From the NCBI RefSeq assembly GCF_000149955.1, contig NW_017264852.1:1-64000 (forward strand): a stretch of DNA of 64,000 bases, written 5' to 3'. Position numbers and translations under genes: made by a program. Under the pieces are notes generated by a model, which had not been told where the DNA came from, did not search any database, and saw nothing but the letters and a program-made list of their open reading frames with translations. Source of the DNA: Fusarium oxysporum f. sp. lycopersici 4287. Lineage: Eukaryota; Ascomycota; Sordariomycetes; Hypocreales; Nectriaceae. Positions 34,375 to 45,353 of the stretch are shown piece after piece; position 1 is the first letter of the stretch, and every line of letters starts with the position of its first letter.

Positions 34375-35040
34375 TCAATGCCCGTGACGCTTGCACTTGT
34401 CTCCGTGCCGACGGGTGCCCTTAGGACACCTGCACTCGCCATGTCTGTTCGGCTTCAAGTCTCCCTTGCATTTGCATACCCCCATCATCAACTCCTTGTC
34501 CTTGTCCTTACAAACGCACTTATGGGGATCGTGACGATCCGGCCTCTGGTCCTTGGGACATCTGCACTCGCCATGTCTGTTCGGCTTCAAGTCTCCTTTG
34601 CATTTGCATACCCCCATCATCAACTCCTTGTCCTCGTCCTTACAAACGCACTTATGGGGATCGTGACGATCCGGCCTCTGGTCCTTGGGACATCTGCACT
34701 CGCCATGTCTGTTCGGCTTCAAGTCTCCTTTGCATTTGCATACCCCCATCATCAACTCCTTATCCTCGTCCTTACAAACGCACTTATGGGGATCGTGACG
34801 ATCCTCCATCTGGTCCTCGGGGCAGCGGCATATCTTATGTTCGGGATGGAATTCTTTGCCCTCGTCCTTGCAGATGCACTTATTCTTCATACGATCAAAG
34901 TCGGCGTCCTTGCCGCAACGGGGGCGGTGGTGCTTGTTATCTCTGGCCTCGACATCATGAAGGTCGGCTTCGGGGTTGGGAAGTGCAGTGACGGAGCCCA
35001 GGGCAAGAAGTGCGCCCAGGAGAAAGTGTTTGAGAAGCAT
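34375..35040 (-). CDS. Secreted Cys-rich protein with three 44-residue repeats
   Basis: Single-exon protein of 221 residues starting at ATG 35040. A strong signal peptide (MLLKHFLLGALLALGSVTA) is followed by an acidic propeptide-like stretch (residues 21-33) and a mature part rich in Lys, Asp, Glu, His and Cys. Three 44-residue repeats occupy residues 71-202, each with cysteines spaced CxC-13-CxC-11-CxC (core MMGVCKCKGDLKPNRHGEC). A preceding diverged half-unit and a short tail bring the total to 24 cysteines, an even number suited to disulfides. No known domain is certain; the pattern recalls EGF-like and other small disulfide folds. Candidate roles are a cell-wall or effector-type secreted protein. 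The repeats are almost identical at DNA level, so the array is young and likely length-variable. Confidence 0.85.
   Translation of the reverse strand: MLLKHFLLGALLALGSVTALPNPEADLHDVEARDNKHHRPRCGKDADFDRMKNKCICKDEGKEFHPEHKICRCPEDQMEDRHDPHKCVCKDEDKELMMGVCKCKGDLKPNRHGECRCPKDQRPDRHDPHKCVCKDEDKELMMGVCKCKGDLKPNRHGECRCPKDQRPDRHDPHKCVCKDKDKELMMGVCKCKGDLKPNRHGECRCPKGTRRHGDKCKRHGH
34435..34830 (-). repeat. Three in-frame 132-bp tandem repeats
   Basis: Period is exact: the same sequence CCATGTCTGTTCGGCTTC recurs starting about 34439, 34571 and 34703. Units differ at only a few positions, all in the coding region of the secreted Cys-rich protein. Confidence 0.9.
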
Positions 35041-36191
35041 GGTGACCGATGGATGGTCTGATGAGATAAAGCTGTGGTAGGTAGAATATAGAATTTGGCG
35101 GGTCTCTCTGCTAACTGCTAATAAGAAAACCGCGAGAGTGAAGATGCTCGTATCTCAGATACAGAGGCTTCAACATAGGGGGAACAAAACCATGAAGGTA
35201 GAGAGGATTACCTCTAATATATACCCCTTAGGTAGTCATCGACCGTTAACTATCCATCTACTGTGAATTCAGCTTGAGTTCTGCATCTATATTTAGAATT
35301 ATCCTGCACCTCCGGAGTTGACTCTCCACGCAAGTAAGATACAGTTTATGTCATTCTTTCGCGAGTGCCATGCCGCCTTCATCGCAACCCCACCATCTTA
35401 TCGGATACGAGGTCCTCCGGCCAGACTGTTGGTCCGACAATGGGAACGGATAGTCAAGCACCCGTCTCTAGAGGGTCTGGATCAGTCCAAAACTCCTCCA
35501 ATAGCTTAAATAGAAAAATCAGTATTTGTGCCCCTTTAACAGACAAGGGCTAAACAGAAGAGGAGGGATCGACAACGGAGCCGGTGAGTTAACACGCCGA
35601 ACGAACATCCTTGTTGTCGAATGAAGCTAACTTGACATCATAGGCAAGCGCGTTGAGTAACACACACTCATCTAAGTTGTTGATGGCTGTCGTTCGAGTG
35701 AACTAATTGTGACAAAGAGGCTTCGGCATACTGAGTTTCCGACTGCAACTGGAAAGGATGAGTTAGCACACGTGAGAAGAAGATCCTGATGACCACTGGT
35801 TTGAAGCCATCGACTTTTTGTTAGTATCCTCTAACAGAAGTCGACAACTGCACAATGTCATACTCTAAATGAGCTAGGAGTCTATCGGGCACACACAACC
35901 ATCATTAATGTCTTAGGTGCTTCCCCGCTTCAGACCCCACCAACCATACGATTTCCCCGCACACTATCAGGGCTGTCAAGCGCGGCAACACCATTCCCCG
36001 GGGTCCAGATTCCCGGAGCTGGAACCTATGGGATGCCCCTTGTAGCTTGTAGTTGCTTTTCCGTAATTCAATCGCAGCCTCATCTAAGGGCTTGAGTCTG
36101 ACAATAAATAGGAGTTACCTGGTGTACTTCTAGTTCACCGACCGTCCGGATGTGTGGGGTTGAGCGAGTTCCGCTTCTTACTATAACGTGG
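35041..36191. other. Intergenic, nothing recognised
   Basis: No supported gene between the secreted-protein gene and the AT-rich element. Confidence 0.5.
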
Positions 36192-36615
36192 TTAATAAGC
36201 ATACTGACTAGACAAGTATGATGACCACTACCCTATACACCTTGAAGTTTAGTTTTTAAAAACTTATAAAAAGCTTAACTTAAGCCTAAAATAAATATAA
36301 TTCTAATAATATATATATATATCTTAAATTAAGTTATATTAATATTTTTATAGATTTTAAAAAAACCTATATAGTTATAAACTTTAAATTTTAGTTATAT
36401 TATTAAATATAGTAAATTATAAGGCTTTCTATATATGATAGAAAGTGTAAAATTCTTTGAAAAATAACATATTAGTATTAGCTATATTATTATAAAAATT
36501 ACTTATATTAGATTTTTTACTATTTCATTTATAGCTTAAAAGTACTATAAGGTTGTTTATTTTTAATTATATTATGTAGTGGTTAGTATACTTATCTGGT
36601 TAGTATGCTTATTAA
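36192..36615. mobile_element. AT-rich non-autonomous element with ~42-bp terminal inverted repeats
   Basis: The left end TTAATAAGCATACT is matched as an exact inverted copy at the right end (36602-36615). Beyond these 14 bases the arms keep matching for about 42 bp, with most mismatches being transitions. The interior is strongly AT-rich with no open frame. TTAA at both outer ends may be a target-site duplication or the terminus of the repeat. Total length 424 bp. It looks like a MITE or a mutated remnant of a larger element; I do not recognise the family. Confidence 0.75.
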
Positions 36616-37105
36616 GTCTGGCTCTGGCTCTTGACTAACTAATCCCTCTCAGAAGGCGACCTGGGTCATGACGACACTATAACGTGGTTGGAGGGTCAGA
36701 GACAACGGCTGAACGGTCGGGCCGTGTAAAGGTTTGTGCTATGAGGGAGCTAAGACTTGGCCTCGATGGCAGTGGAGATAGCATCTGATACTGAAAGGTT
36801 TTGGTTGGCCAGCTAAATCCGGATCCTCTTCTCTGTGCTTTGGCTTCAGATGTCTACTGGAAATCAGGATATCTAACAGAATTAGAAGATGCAACATCCG
36901 AGAAAAAGCGGCAGGTCACGGTCCACATTTGCACCGTAAGTTTAACCTTGTACTCTGCCGTAGTCTAGATTCCAGCATGTGTGTCGCCAGTCGAGAATGC
37001 AGAGAGACAGTGCTCGGCGGGTGAAGGGTCTCACGGGAAACCCTGGCGGCCGCCATCCGGATCGGTGGGTGCCGCAAGCCATTTTAGCAGCTTCTTAATT
37101 AGCAA
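36616..37105. other. Intergenic, nothing recognised
   Basis: ACTATAACGTGGTT at 36676-36689 is a direct copy of 36180-36193 on the other side of the AT-rich element. No gene. Confidence 0.45.
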
Positions 37106-37459
37106 CTACCTGTTCACCGGCTTTGCAATGTAGCCATCCACCGCCTTCTCCAGACAGAACTCCATGTCCCCCTTGAGTGCGTAAGCGATCATGGCTATGA
37201 TCAGCAGCCACACGCCGCTCTTCCTGATGCGGACTGTTGCCTCGTATCCGTTCATGACAGGCACACTGATGCGAAGTACCGACTCCTCGGTGTTACGACC
37301 CAAGATGGGAACGGTATGAAGATGATTGCCCGTCATGGTCAAATGGGAAGAAGTTGGTATCTCTTTGGACATGTACATAGCGCCATCTCCACATTGATGT
37401 ATACTAATCAGCTGTGAAGAGCGCAGCCACATCCATATTAACTGCTTAAAATCCTCCAC
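37106..37459 (-). pseudogene. Hybrid histidine kinase receiver-domain fragment
   Basis: The last ~55 residues read like the second half of a response-regulator receiver domain of a fungal hybrid histidine kinase: PVMNGYEATVRIRK, then IIAMIAYALKGDMEFCLEK and DGYIAKPVNR. The conserved Lys before the final Pro is present. The phospho-accepting Asp segment upstream is not recognisable, and the usual ALTA reads AMIA, consistent with C-to-T change. No kinase or sensor domain is found upstream on this strand. A decayed fragment of a two-component signalling gene. Confidence 0.65.
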
Positions 37460-37705
37460 TTGAAGCGAACTAGATAATGTATTGCGGGGTCTAGAACAGT
37501 GATTACCGTAATTCTTCGCCGACAGGACTCACAGCTAAGTCGAGGATATATCACATTGGCTTGTTCTCATTCAAGACATAAAACGACAAATGTTGCACTC
37601 TTGAATTCGATAGGTAATACATTAGAAAATTTGTGTATATGCCCGAAGCACTATGAGCACTGCGCTTTATGAATATGTACTGTGAATGTCTGAAACATGA
37701 TTTGA

Positions 37706-39350
37706 TCAGTTGTCACCGTCAACATCGTAAGGAAACAACCATCCGTTCTCATCATTGTACTCGTCCTTATGAGTGGTTCCATGCAGAACCTCATACCTCT
37801 CCATATCAAATTCATCATCACCAGCCTCTCCATTAATGATCCTACCAATTCTATGACCAATTTCGCGACCCTCAGTGTATCCACCATGGACAAAGCCAAA
37901 GAATTCAGCTGAATTAGCCTCACCGGCAAACCATAGGCGTTCCAGGTTGGCACGTATATTTTGGTGCTTCTCAAGAGTCATGCCTACAGGCCAGTTGCTA
38001 TAGGATCCATACGCCCAGCTAGACATGTCACGTTAGTTATGGATGGAAATTGGGTACAAGGGGCTGTTTATCAACTTACGGTTCGGTGCTCCAGCGTGGG
38101 TAAGTGAATGCTGTAGGCTTATGGACCTTCTTATCAGGGTACATGGACTGCAGGACCTCCACGACTTGCGCTTCGGTCTCTTCATCCGTTTGTCGCTCGA
38201 CTTGGTAGGCCTGCTCGCCAGTGACTGTCGCAAAGATGATGTTGGATCCCTCAAGGAAGCCTTTACCATTGAGCGGCTGAAACAGAGGAAAACGTCCACG
38301 CTCAATAGGGTCGGCGTAGAGCTGATACTGGGCATCAGTATCCCAGAATGACTCGTTGAATTGCATAAAAATCTTGGTGTATGTACCCATCGCAAATTGG
38401 TCGATAGCGCTCTGCTTCCAGTGAGGCAGCTTCGGTTTGAACTCAACGACGTCCTTCTGCAATACACCGAGAGAAAATGTACAGATAGCATAGCTAGCTT
38501 CTATACAGCCACCATCCTTGGTTGTGACCTTGACGCCCTTCTTGTTATACTCAATACCTTCAACGGTAGTCTTGAGGAGAAGTCGTGGATCGTTCTCCTT
38601 GAGGAAAGTTTTGGCTTCCTGCTTGAGAAAGTAGTTATAACCGCGCTGGTCGATAACTAGGTTGCTGACATCGCTGAAATAACCAAAGGTAGCATTGTCT
38701 CCAGCGACGCCAAAAACAAGACCGCTCTCATCAGGCGTCCAAGCAGCCTCAAAGTCCCATCCCCACCAATCTGCTGCCTGCGCATACATATCGTTCTTAT
38801 CTGGTCTCCAGCCTCCAGTACGAAGACCAGCGCGAGCAGATAGGTCCTGGAGGTTATCCAGCAAGATGTGACCGGAGTCGCCTGACGCATTCTCAAAAGC
38901 GGCATCTAGCTCGGCGATTTTGTCGGTCCAGTTCTTGGCGCCCTCGTGGTCAAACGTCTTGAGGGCATCGTAATCGGCGTAAGTTGTCTTTAAGCCGTGC
39001 TTCTGCGCCAATTTCCAAATGGGGTTCTCGTGCGTCTCGAGGGATCCGATGCCTTCCACCCAGTTGGCACCTAGCTCAATAGTGTATGGCTTGCCGGTCT
39101 TGGTGTTTCGGCCAAATTGTTGACTTCGCAGGCGACCTCCAATATAGTCATTATGTTCAACGATAAGGAAGTCGGTGATTTTCGCTTGGGTCAGGTTCTG
39201 GGCTGCAGCAATACCAGCAACACCAGCTCCGAGAATAGCAACCTTGGTCTTCCTGCAGGTTCCTTTATCTCGAGGTGGGAGGCTGACTGCCTCGGCTGCG
39301 GTAAAGAAGGCTGTAAGGACAGTCAGAAGCTGTGCTGGTGATTGCTTCAT
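37706..39350 (-). CDS. Secreted FAD-dependent polyamine/amine oxidase
   Basis: Two exons (39350-38080 and 38018-37706) joined in phase by a 61-bp intron encode 527 residues. A signal peptide (about residues 1-22) precedes the FAD-binding KVAILGAGVAGIAAAQNL (glycines at 41-46), then YIGGRLRS, the substrate-domain sequence ELGANWVEGIG, and the C-terminal FAD contact LWFAGEANS with FGFVHGGYTEG. This is the flavin amine oxidase family; the closest functional label is polyamine oxidase, which oxidises spermine/spermidine and releases H2O2. The signal peptide places it in the secretory path or outside the cell. Splice junction EPWAYGSYSNWP matches family sequence. No damage seen. Its neighbour is the kinase fragment; no operon-like partner. 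Confidence 0.9.
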
Positions 39351-40511
39351 GTTGGTGGTCTTTGGTAACGAGAGTGTCCGAGATCAACAGTTCTGAGAGA
39401 GCTAGAAGGAGGGAGTTTGGTTTTATACGAACCCCCCCGGGGAGTAATTAAACTATCGCACGCTCCATCACGCCGAGCATACGTAGGCCGCGATGATTCC
39501 TTAGCTTCGTTCGCCCAACTTCTCCGGTGGAGCCGAGGAACTCCCCGCCCCAATGCTGACCCGAGGCCATTGTTGATCACATAAAGCAAAACATCCGCAT
39601 CTCTAGCCATGGCCAGGCCGGCTTTCGCCCCTGAAGTTATCAAATTTCAGATAGCGTAGGCTGTTGGTCTTGTAGCGCCCCTTAGCTCGTCGGTGCTATT
39701 ACCTAGCTAAGTAGGTCCCTGACGCTGCTAATCGGAGACAAGATGGCATGACTCGCGCTAATTAGTTTTTCAGGTTCGCTTGTATCGGGCCCACCGAAAT
39801 CTACATGCAACAGTTGCGATTCGCGGAGCACGGGCATTGGAGATTGATCTAATCCACATCCGGATTACCTTGGTCTCGATTACAGTTTTTGGTGGATTGC
39901 GCTCTGTTGTTCATTACGGAGTACCGTTCAATTTTTAACCCACCAATTCCATGTCGTGCTGTTGCTCTAACCGCACCGCTTCCAAGCACGAATTTGAATA
40001 TGGCTCGAGACTGATGAGCGCCCTTGAACTTGAGAGGAAGAAATACCATTATGTGTACAGTTTCCAGAAGCCGAGCTAGTTGGCTTGGCATTTGCGCCAA
40101 GTCGCTTCGGGAGGATCAGCGGCAGCAGCCCGATGCCAAGTATGCAGGAGCTAAGGTTATCGATTTCGATATTTACAGGGGCGGTGGGTCTTCAACTCCC
40201 AAAATTATGAAACTAGATTTTTTATTTCTCTTATCGTTTTCCGCCACCTTTATGTGCAAGTGCCCGAGCTTCTCCTTTCCAAGCCTGGGATAGCGCTCTG
40301 CACAGGTACTCGCTTAGGCCAGCTCTAAACTCTATCGTTAATTCTATTGGTTATTTTTTTAGTTAAACCTCAATGGTTAAATACATTGCAGACCCCTCAG
40401 TCCGTTTTTATCCAACCTCTGCTGCCGAACCATGTCCCTCTTGTCTTTGTTTGCTTCTCAGTCTACTTGTAGAACCAAAGCCTCGGGTCGCTCTATCGAG
40501 CGAGCGCCTCA
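39351..40511. other. Divergent intergenic region
   Basis: Lies between the amine oxidase (minus) and the rhodopsin-domain gene (plus), so it should hold both promoters. CT-rich tract at about 40420-40470. No other gene seen. Confidence 0.5.
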
Positions 40512-41851
40512 ATGGATAACAATACTTCAATTGTATGTTTGCCGAGTCTATGTAATCCAGGCTTTTCTTTTTCTGTCTTTCCCTCTCTTTTCTTTTTGTC
40601 GTAACTAATTTCTTCAGGGTATCCAAGCAGTGCTGCTTATTTTAGCACTAGTGGTACTGGTCCTACGATGCTGGGCGAATTATCTAATGAAGCAGGCTTT
40701 ATTCAGCGTGCCTGATATTCTCGCATGGCTGGGTTGGGTTTTTAGCTTAGGATGGTTTATCTGCTCGACTCTTGCACTTCGAATTCTTATCGATAATCCT
40801 GCAGTTGGCTCTGAACTTATAGTTAACTCAGTAGAATACTTAAAGGTATGGCAATGCAGTAGCTGCGTGAACGAGAATTATGATGCTGACTATGTGCAGA
40901 TAGTATTAGTAGCGGAGTACTTTTTCGACACTGGCATTTACTTCCCCAAGATATCTATCGTCTTGTTTTATTGGAAGCTAATTCCTGGGATTTTGGGATC
41001 ATTGAGACGCGTATTGCTTGCAATCTCGATTTATCTTGGTTGCGCTTTGCTTACATCAGTGCTTGTAAACACTCTTATTTGCGTACCTTTTTCTGATAAT
41101 TGGTAAAGTTAAATGGCATGACTTGTCTAATCATCTGACTGACGGGTATCAGGTCTATCGAAAACCAGCTAAAGTCAGCATGGAACTCATATGCTTCTTT
41201 TTGTGTTCAATGGGGTCTCAACTTCTCAACGGATCTACTTAGTATGTTCAAAGTACCTGCTACCTACTTGAAGGAATTTATTTAACATGGCCCTAAATAG
41301 TCTTTTTCTACCCCTTCTTTCTGCTTAAACACTTGAAGCTTCACAGAAAACAACAGATCGCCCTTATTGGGATCTTTTCTTTAGGTGCTATCACGTTGAT
41401 AGTTAGCCTGTCCCGGTTTATTGCATATAATGCGACTGATTTTGAGCTTGACGACCAGTCTGGCAGTATGTCTTCGCTGTCCTTGCTCTATAACATTCTT
41501 AGGCTAACCTAGTGCATAGATACCTTATCTCTCGCCGAGATGAGCACCGCTGTTATCGTTGTGTGCCTCCCTGGCCTTCGAAGATTTATTATGCGATCTA
41601 AAACATCTACAAATCGCTCCTCGTCGAACCAGCCCAGCGGCTACGGTGTCCACACAAAGATCACCGGGAAAGGCCAGAATACCGACACATCTAAAGGACA
41701 AATCCCGCCATCGCAGTACGCTAAATGGGGCGTAAGAGATGATGAGATCGAGTTGGTAACTCACATTCGCGTTTCCCACGAACTGGTCAATCCAGATGAT
41801 ACTCGCAGCGCGAGCGGACAAAGCGCAATCAGTCAGAATTTTAAAGTATAG
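40512..41851 (+). CDS. Rhodopsin-domain integral membrane protein (fungal)
   Basis: Five exons (40512-40532, 40618-41102, 41153-41241, 41301-41465, 41520-41851) join in phase to 363 residues. Seven hydrophobic helices are visible: AVLLILALVVLVL at the N-terminus, then DILAWLGWVFSLGWFIC, the EYFFDTGIYFPKISIVLFYW helix, a LLAISIYLGCALLTSVL helix, and after the loop with WSIENQ, FFYPFFLLK, IGIFSLGAITLIVSLSRF and TALIVVCLPGLRRF (read EMSTAVIVVCLPGLRRF here). This is the fungal rhodopsin-domain/PTH11-related family, putative receptors or transport-associated proteins of unknown ligand. The cytoplasmic tail of about 75 residues is polar. The short first exon of seven codons is typical of the family. 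No stops or frame damage. Confidence 0.85.
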
Positions 41852-43863
41852 TATCACGAATATCTGACTTTAGCGCTGGAGGAAATGCAACGTGTATGAC
41901 AAGCGAAGGGGCCAAAGAACCCCTCATTCCCTGGTCTTAAGTGCTTAATTAAATTCTTAACTACCATGCCGATGTCAGCGCCCAACCAGACTCGGATCCT
42001 ACTATGCTAGGCCAATATAACACAAGCACCCCAAGCCAGGTGTAAACAGATTGATTACGAAGAGAAGAAAGTGGCCACGAAGCTTCTAAATAATCACAAG
42101 AGAAGGAGGAGGGTGACGATGATGATAATGACAAGGACATCACCAACCTGTCTCTTGCCGAGCCTCACAAAGAGCAGAAGAAGTCAGAAGAGATTTATAA
42201 TATGGAAATAAATAGGTTTGCCGATAAACAGGAGAACTACATAGATTATGAAGACAGGGAGGGCGACATCCCTGGACTGGACAAAATCGGTATCCGAGAA
42301 CGTCCCTTGAAGAGATTTCAAGAAAGCAGCAGCTTATCCCCTCTTGCAAATACAATCAGCCGGCTAGATAAAGAGACTCTAGGGCTAAACAGCAAAGACC
42401 TGGACTCGACTGTTAAACAAATAGATAGTTGACTAATCCAATTATTAATTGCATCATCGAGAAGGTAATTATGGTTCACAAAAATACTACTATTATTTCT
42501 GTACCAGCAGCCTCTAGTTCAGGATCACCAACCCTAATAGCAATAACTTCGAAACACCAACTAATCTGTCCAGAAGGTTCAGAGATGACAGAGAGCTATA
42601 TATTCCAGTCTACACGACCAACCATTAGTGTCTATTAGTAGTCTGCCGTCTTTGTCATTATGCTGGTATTAATATCTCCCTGTATGGTAGTTGACAGGAT
42701 GAGAATTAGAGGATCTTAATGGAAGATACATATAAGAACATCTTTCGTGATTAAAAGCAAATCGAATTTGCAGTGGCGGTAAGTTGTGCCATCACGCACC
42801 AACATGCGCTGATGTATATTGCAGAGCTGCCCTGGGCAGCACGATAGGTTATCCTGTGGAGCCGCCATACTTAGCTTTATGCGCCTACTTGACGAGGGAC
42901 ATAACCCCTTCAAATGTATATTCCTTTTAAGAGATTATTTGCTACTGCAATCTCCCTCAACTTTGCCCCTCCCTTCCTAATCCCCAGGCTCTGTTTTCAA
43001 AAACCTTTAATGAAACACTGGAACAGGCACTTCTAACCATCTAGTACCCCCGACACCCCACAGATACATACCCAAACAGTAGCAGGCTACGTATTCAGTA
43101 ATTGCCCAGCATGGTATCACCTTCTCTTCCATCCGCTGTCCAAAGGAAAAGGCAAAGAAAGACTGCTATAAGTGGCCACTTATCCAGCAAAGCGATCGGC
43201 CGATGTTGCAGATAGCGCTGCATCGCTAGTGTATGACAGTGACTCGAGTAGTATCTCTCCATGAGAAATCACCGGTACTCCATGCAAAGAACTTCCAAGA
43301 TCGAGGCCAATCAAGGTACCAAGACGTCGCAGTCGGAGGGCCGAGAAGAAGGACACGGTCGGCTCGAACATACAACGGACGGCCGAGCCATCTGTGTTGG
43401 TGAGAACCCGTCCTTAGAAGACCTGTGGCGAGCCTACATCCAATACGAGCACATTGAAGAGAATGCCAACGCAGTCAAGATGCTCTCCCGGGTAGGTAGG
43501 AGGTACCATCTTGTCCGTTTCTACAACCTAAGTCTTTAGCATTCTTCTAAGGAGGGATGGCTTCCTCCTGGCTCAATAAATGGACTTTTACTATAATAGT
43601 GAGGGCAAGTTGTATTACAATATTAAAGCGGGCCCGACGTTCTATGTATATGTTATGTCTTCCCTTCCACCGACGCACTCGACACGTGCCTCGATTTTGA
43701 ATCTAACTTTTCGACGGTCAGTCATATTTCGTTACCTTTATCCGGTGCGGATTAGCCCGCAAGTGGCTCTTCCGACTTGTTTCTTTCTGAACCAGGCATG
43801 TCACATAGAGTCGGCGGATTACATGCAAATATTTGTCTCTCAACTGGCGGCACTCCAGTATAC
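41852..43863. other. Gene-poor stretch
   Basis: No gene I can support. An acidic, low-complexity frame (42094-42432, plus) and a 92-codon frame (43261-43539, plus) have no recognisable domain; either could be a relic. Confidence 0.45.
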
Positions 43864-44358
43864 TTATTCAAGCTTATGATCTGACTCTATATATACAAGA
43901 CGTTCCTTGTAATTCTTCGAAGCCTCACGATTCCTGTTAATCTTCTCTTTATTCTTCTTGATAAATTCTTGGCCCTCTTTCCGATGCTCCTCAGATAGTG
44001 GTTCGGGAAGGATACCCAGGGGTGGATTATACCACTGCTCTTTAGGAACTTTTGTTCCATCAACTCCGCGAAAGACTGTCTCTTCCTCCTTATCATAAGG
44101 GCCGCGGTCCAATAGAGCTTTTATTAGCGCAGGCCTTAGAGCAATTGCATAGTGGATATTGCGATCAGCATCAAGGTAGCGGAAAATCCCATCATGGCCG
44201 AGGTGTACAATGCCCAATAGGTCTAGGTCATGACACTCCATTTTATATAAAATATCGCTCATTTCTTGTTGTTCTGGCGAAAGATATTTGTATGTAATGC
44301 CGGGGCAAGTTCCTTCAGTATGAGCCGCCTCTTGATGCTCCGAATCAGATTGAGACAT
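43864..44358 (-). CDS. Hypothetical protein, 164 aa
   Basis: Single-exon ATG-initiated frame. The protein is soluble and charged, with a central more ordered part (DGIFRYLDADRNIHYAIALRPALIKALL) and a Lys/Glu-rich helical C-terminus. I do not recognise a family. The central segment, with alternating hydrophobic residues, looks like a genuine folded domain rather than chance translation, and the start context is acceptable. One copy of the recurrent 9-mer lies inside its last codons as coding sequence (Ser-Asp-His). No membrane segment or signal peptide. Confidence 0.5.
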   Translation of the reverse strand: MSQSDSEHQEAAHTEGTCPGITYKYLSPEQQEMSDILYKMECHDLDLLGIVHLGHDGIFRYLDADRNIHYAIALRPALIKALLDRGPYDKEEETVFRGVDGTKVPKEQWYNPPLGILPEPLSEEHRKEGQEFIKKNKEKINRNREASKNYKERLVYIESDHKLE

Positions 44359-45353
44359 GATTAGAGAATATTTTATCGAATGTAAACTAGCGGTGAATTA
44401 TGAGAGATAAATGCTCGACATGGGAGTGGGCTTATCTTTAAATAAATCAGATTTCAGTAGTGATGACACGTGATAGTTACGTAATACGAGTTGAAACCCT
44501 GATTCTTTTAATCGGCCGAACTAATAAGTTCTAGAACTGTAGCGCCTTTTCAAGAGCACCTTCGGCCTGTATGAAACCCAAATTATGTGTCAACTCAAGA
44601 ATTCGCTTTAACTTAACAGCACATAGCCCACTGACCAGTCATCAAAAGAGGGCTTAACAAACTGAAAGATTCGTAAGCTCGCATACGAGATAAGTCTCCA
44701 AAAGTCCCATTATACTCGGCTCTCGGCAAGCTTGAAGCAGATCATAATCTGAAATGGGAAGATAACAACTAACATGCATATGCAATTTACCTGCAAAATC
44801 GAACATATTAACCAACTTGGCGTGCCGAGTTCCGAAGCTGATCCGCTAGATCCGCGTTTTATAACCACACGAAGGTGCTTCCCATATTACTAGAGACGTC
44901 GCCTGCATCTTTGTACGGATTGATTGCTGCGCCCTCTTGTTATTGGATTAATACTGGCGATACCATATTAACTCAAAAGGTTCATTATGGGCCAGTATAA
45001 AATGAGATTAAAGAGAAAGTTAGACTGATCTGTAGGCCTTTGTCCGGGAAAGCGGTATGCTCAATTGTCATAGCGGTAATTTCTTTCCAACGGACCCTTC
45101 CTTTTAGGAATGATTTATGCATGTTGGTCCTCAATCCCCGTACACTCTGATTATTGTCGACCAACAATGGCGATACTCACGCAGCCTCTAACATGTGATT
45201 TGTTCAGAATCCAGGTATAAGAGCTGTAAGTCTACCCAGTGTTATCGTGTTAAACAACCACCAAAGAGCCTCTTTACCTTCTATCAAATATGAAGACTGG
45301 TATAGTTAAGCCTCTTCACCGTGACGAAGCTAGAGTGAAGGTCTAATAAGTAG
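44359..45353. other. Intergenic, nothing recognised
   Basis: No gene seen between the hypothetical protein and the Cys-rich frame. Confidence 0.5.

Noticed and set aside
34378..35061. 227-codon plus-strand frame with hydrophobic repeats opposite the secreted Cys-rich gene
   Set aside because: It is the antisense shadow of the 132-bp repeats; the minus strand has the signal peptide, cysteine pattern and stop, and the plus frame has no independent support.
42094..42432. Acidic low-complexity frame on the plus strand
   Set aside because: Compositionally simple, no recognisable domain and a stop just upstream; could be a relic but cannot be supported.
43261..43539. 92-codon frame on the plus strand
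   Set aside because: ATG start but no family resemblance, splice extension or structural signature.
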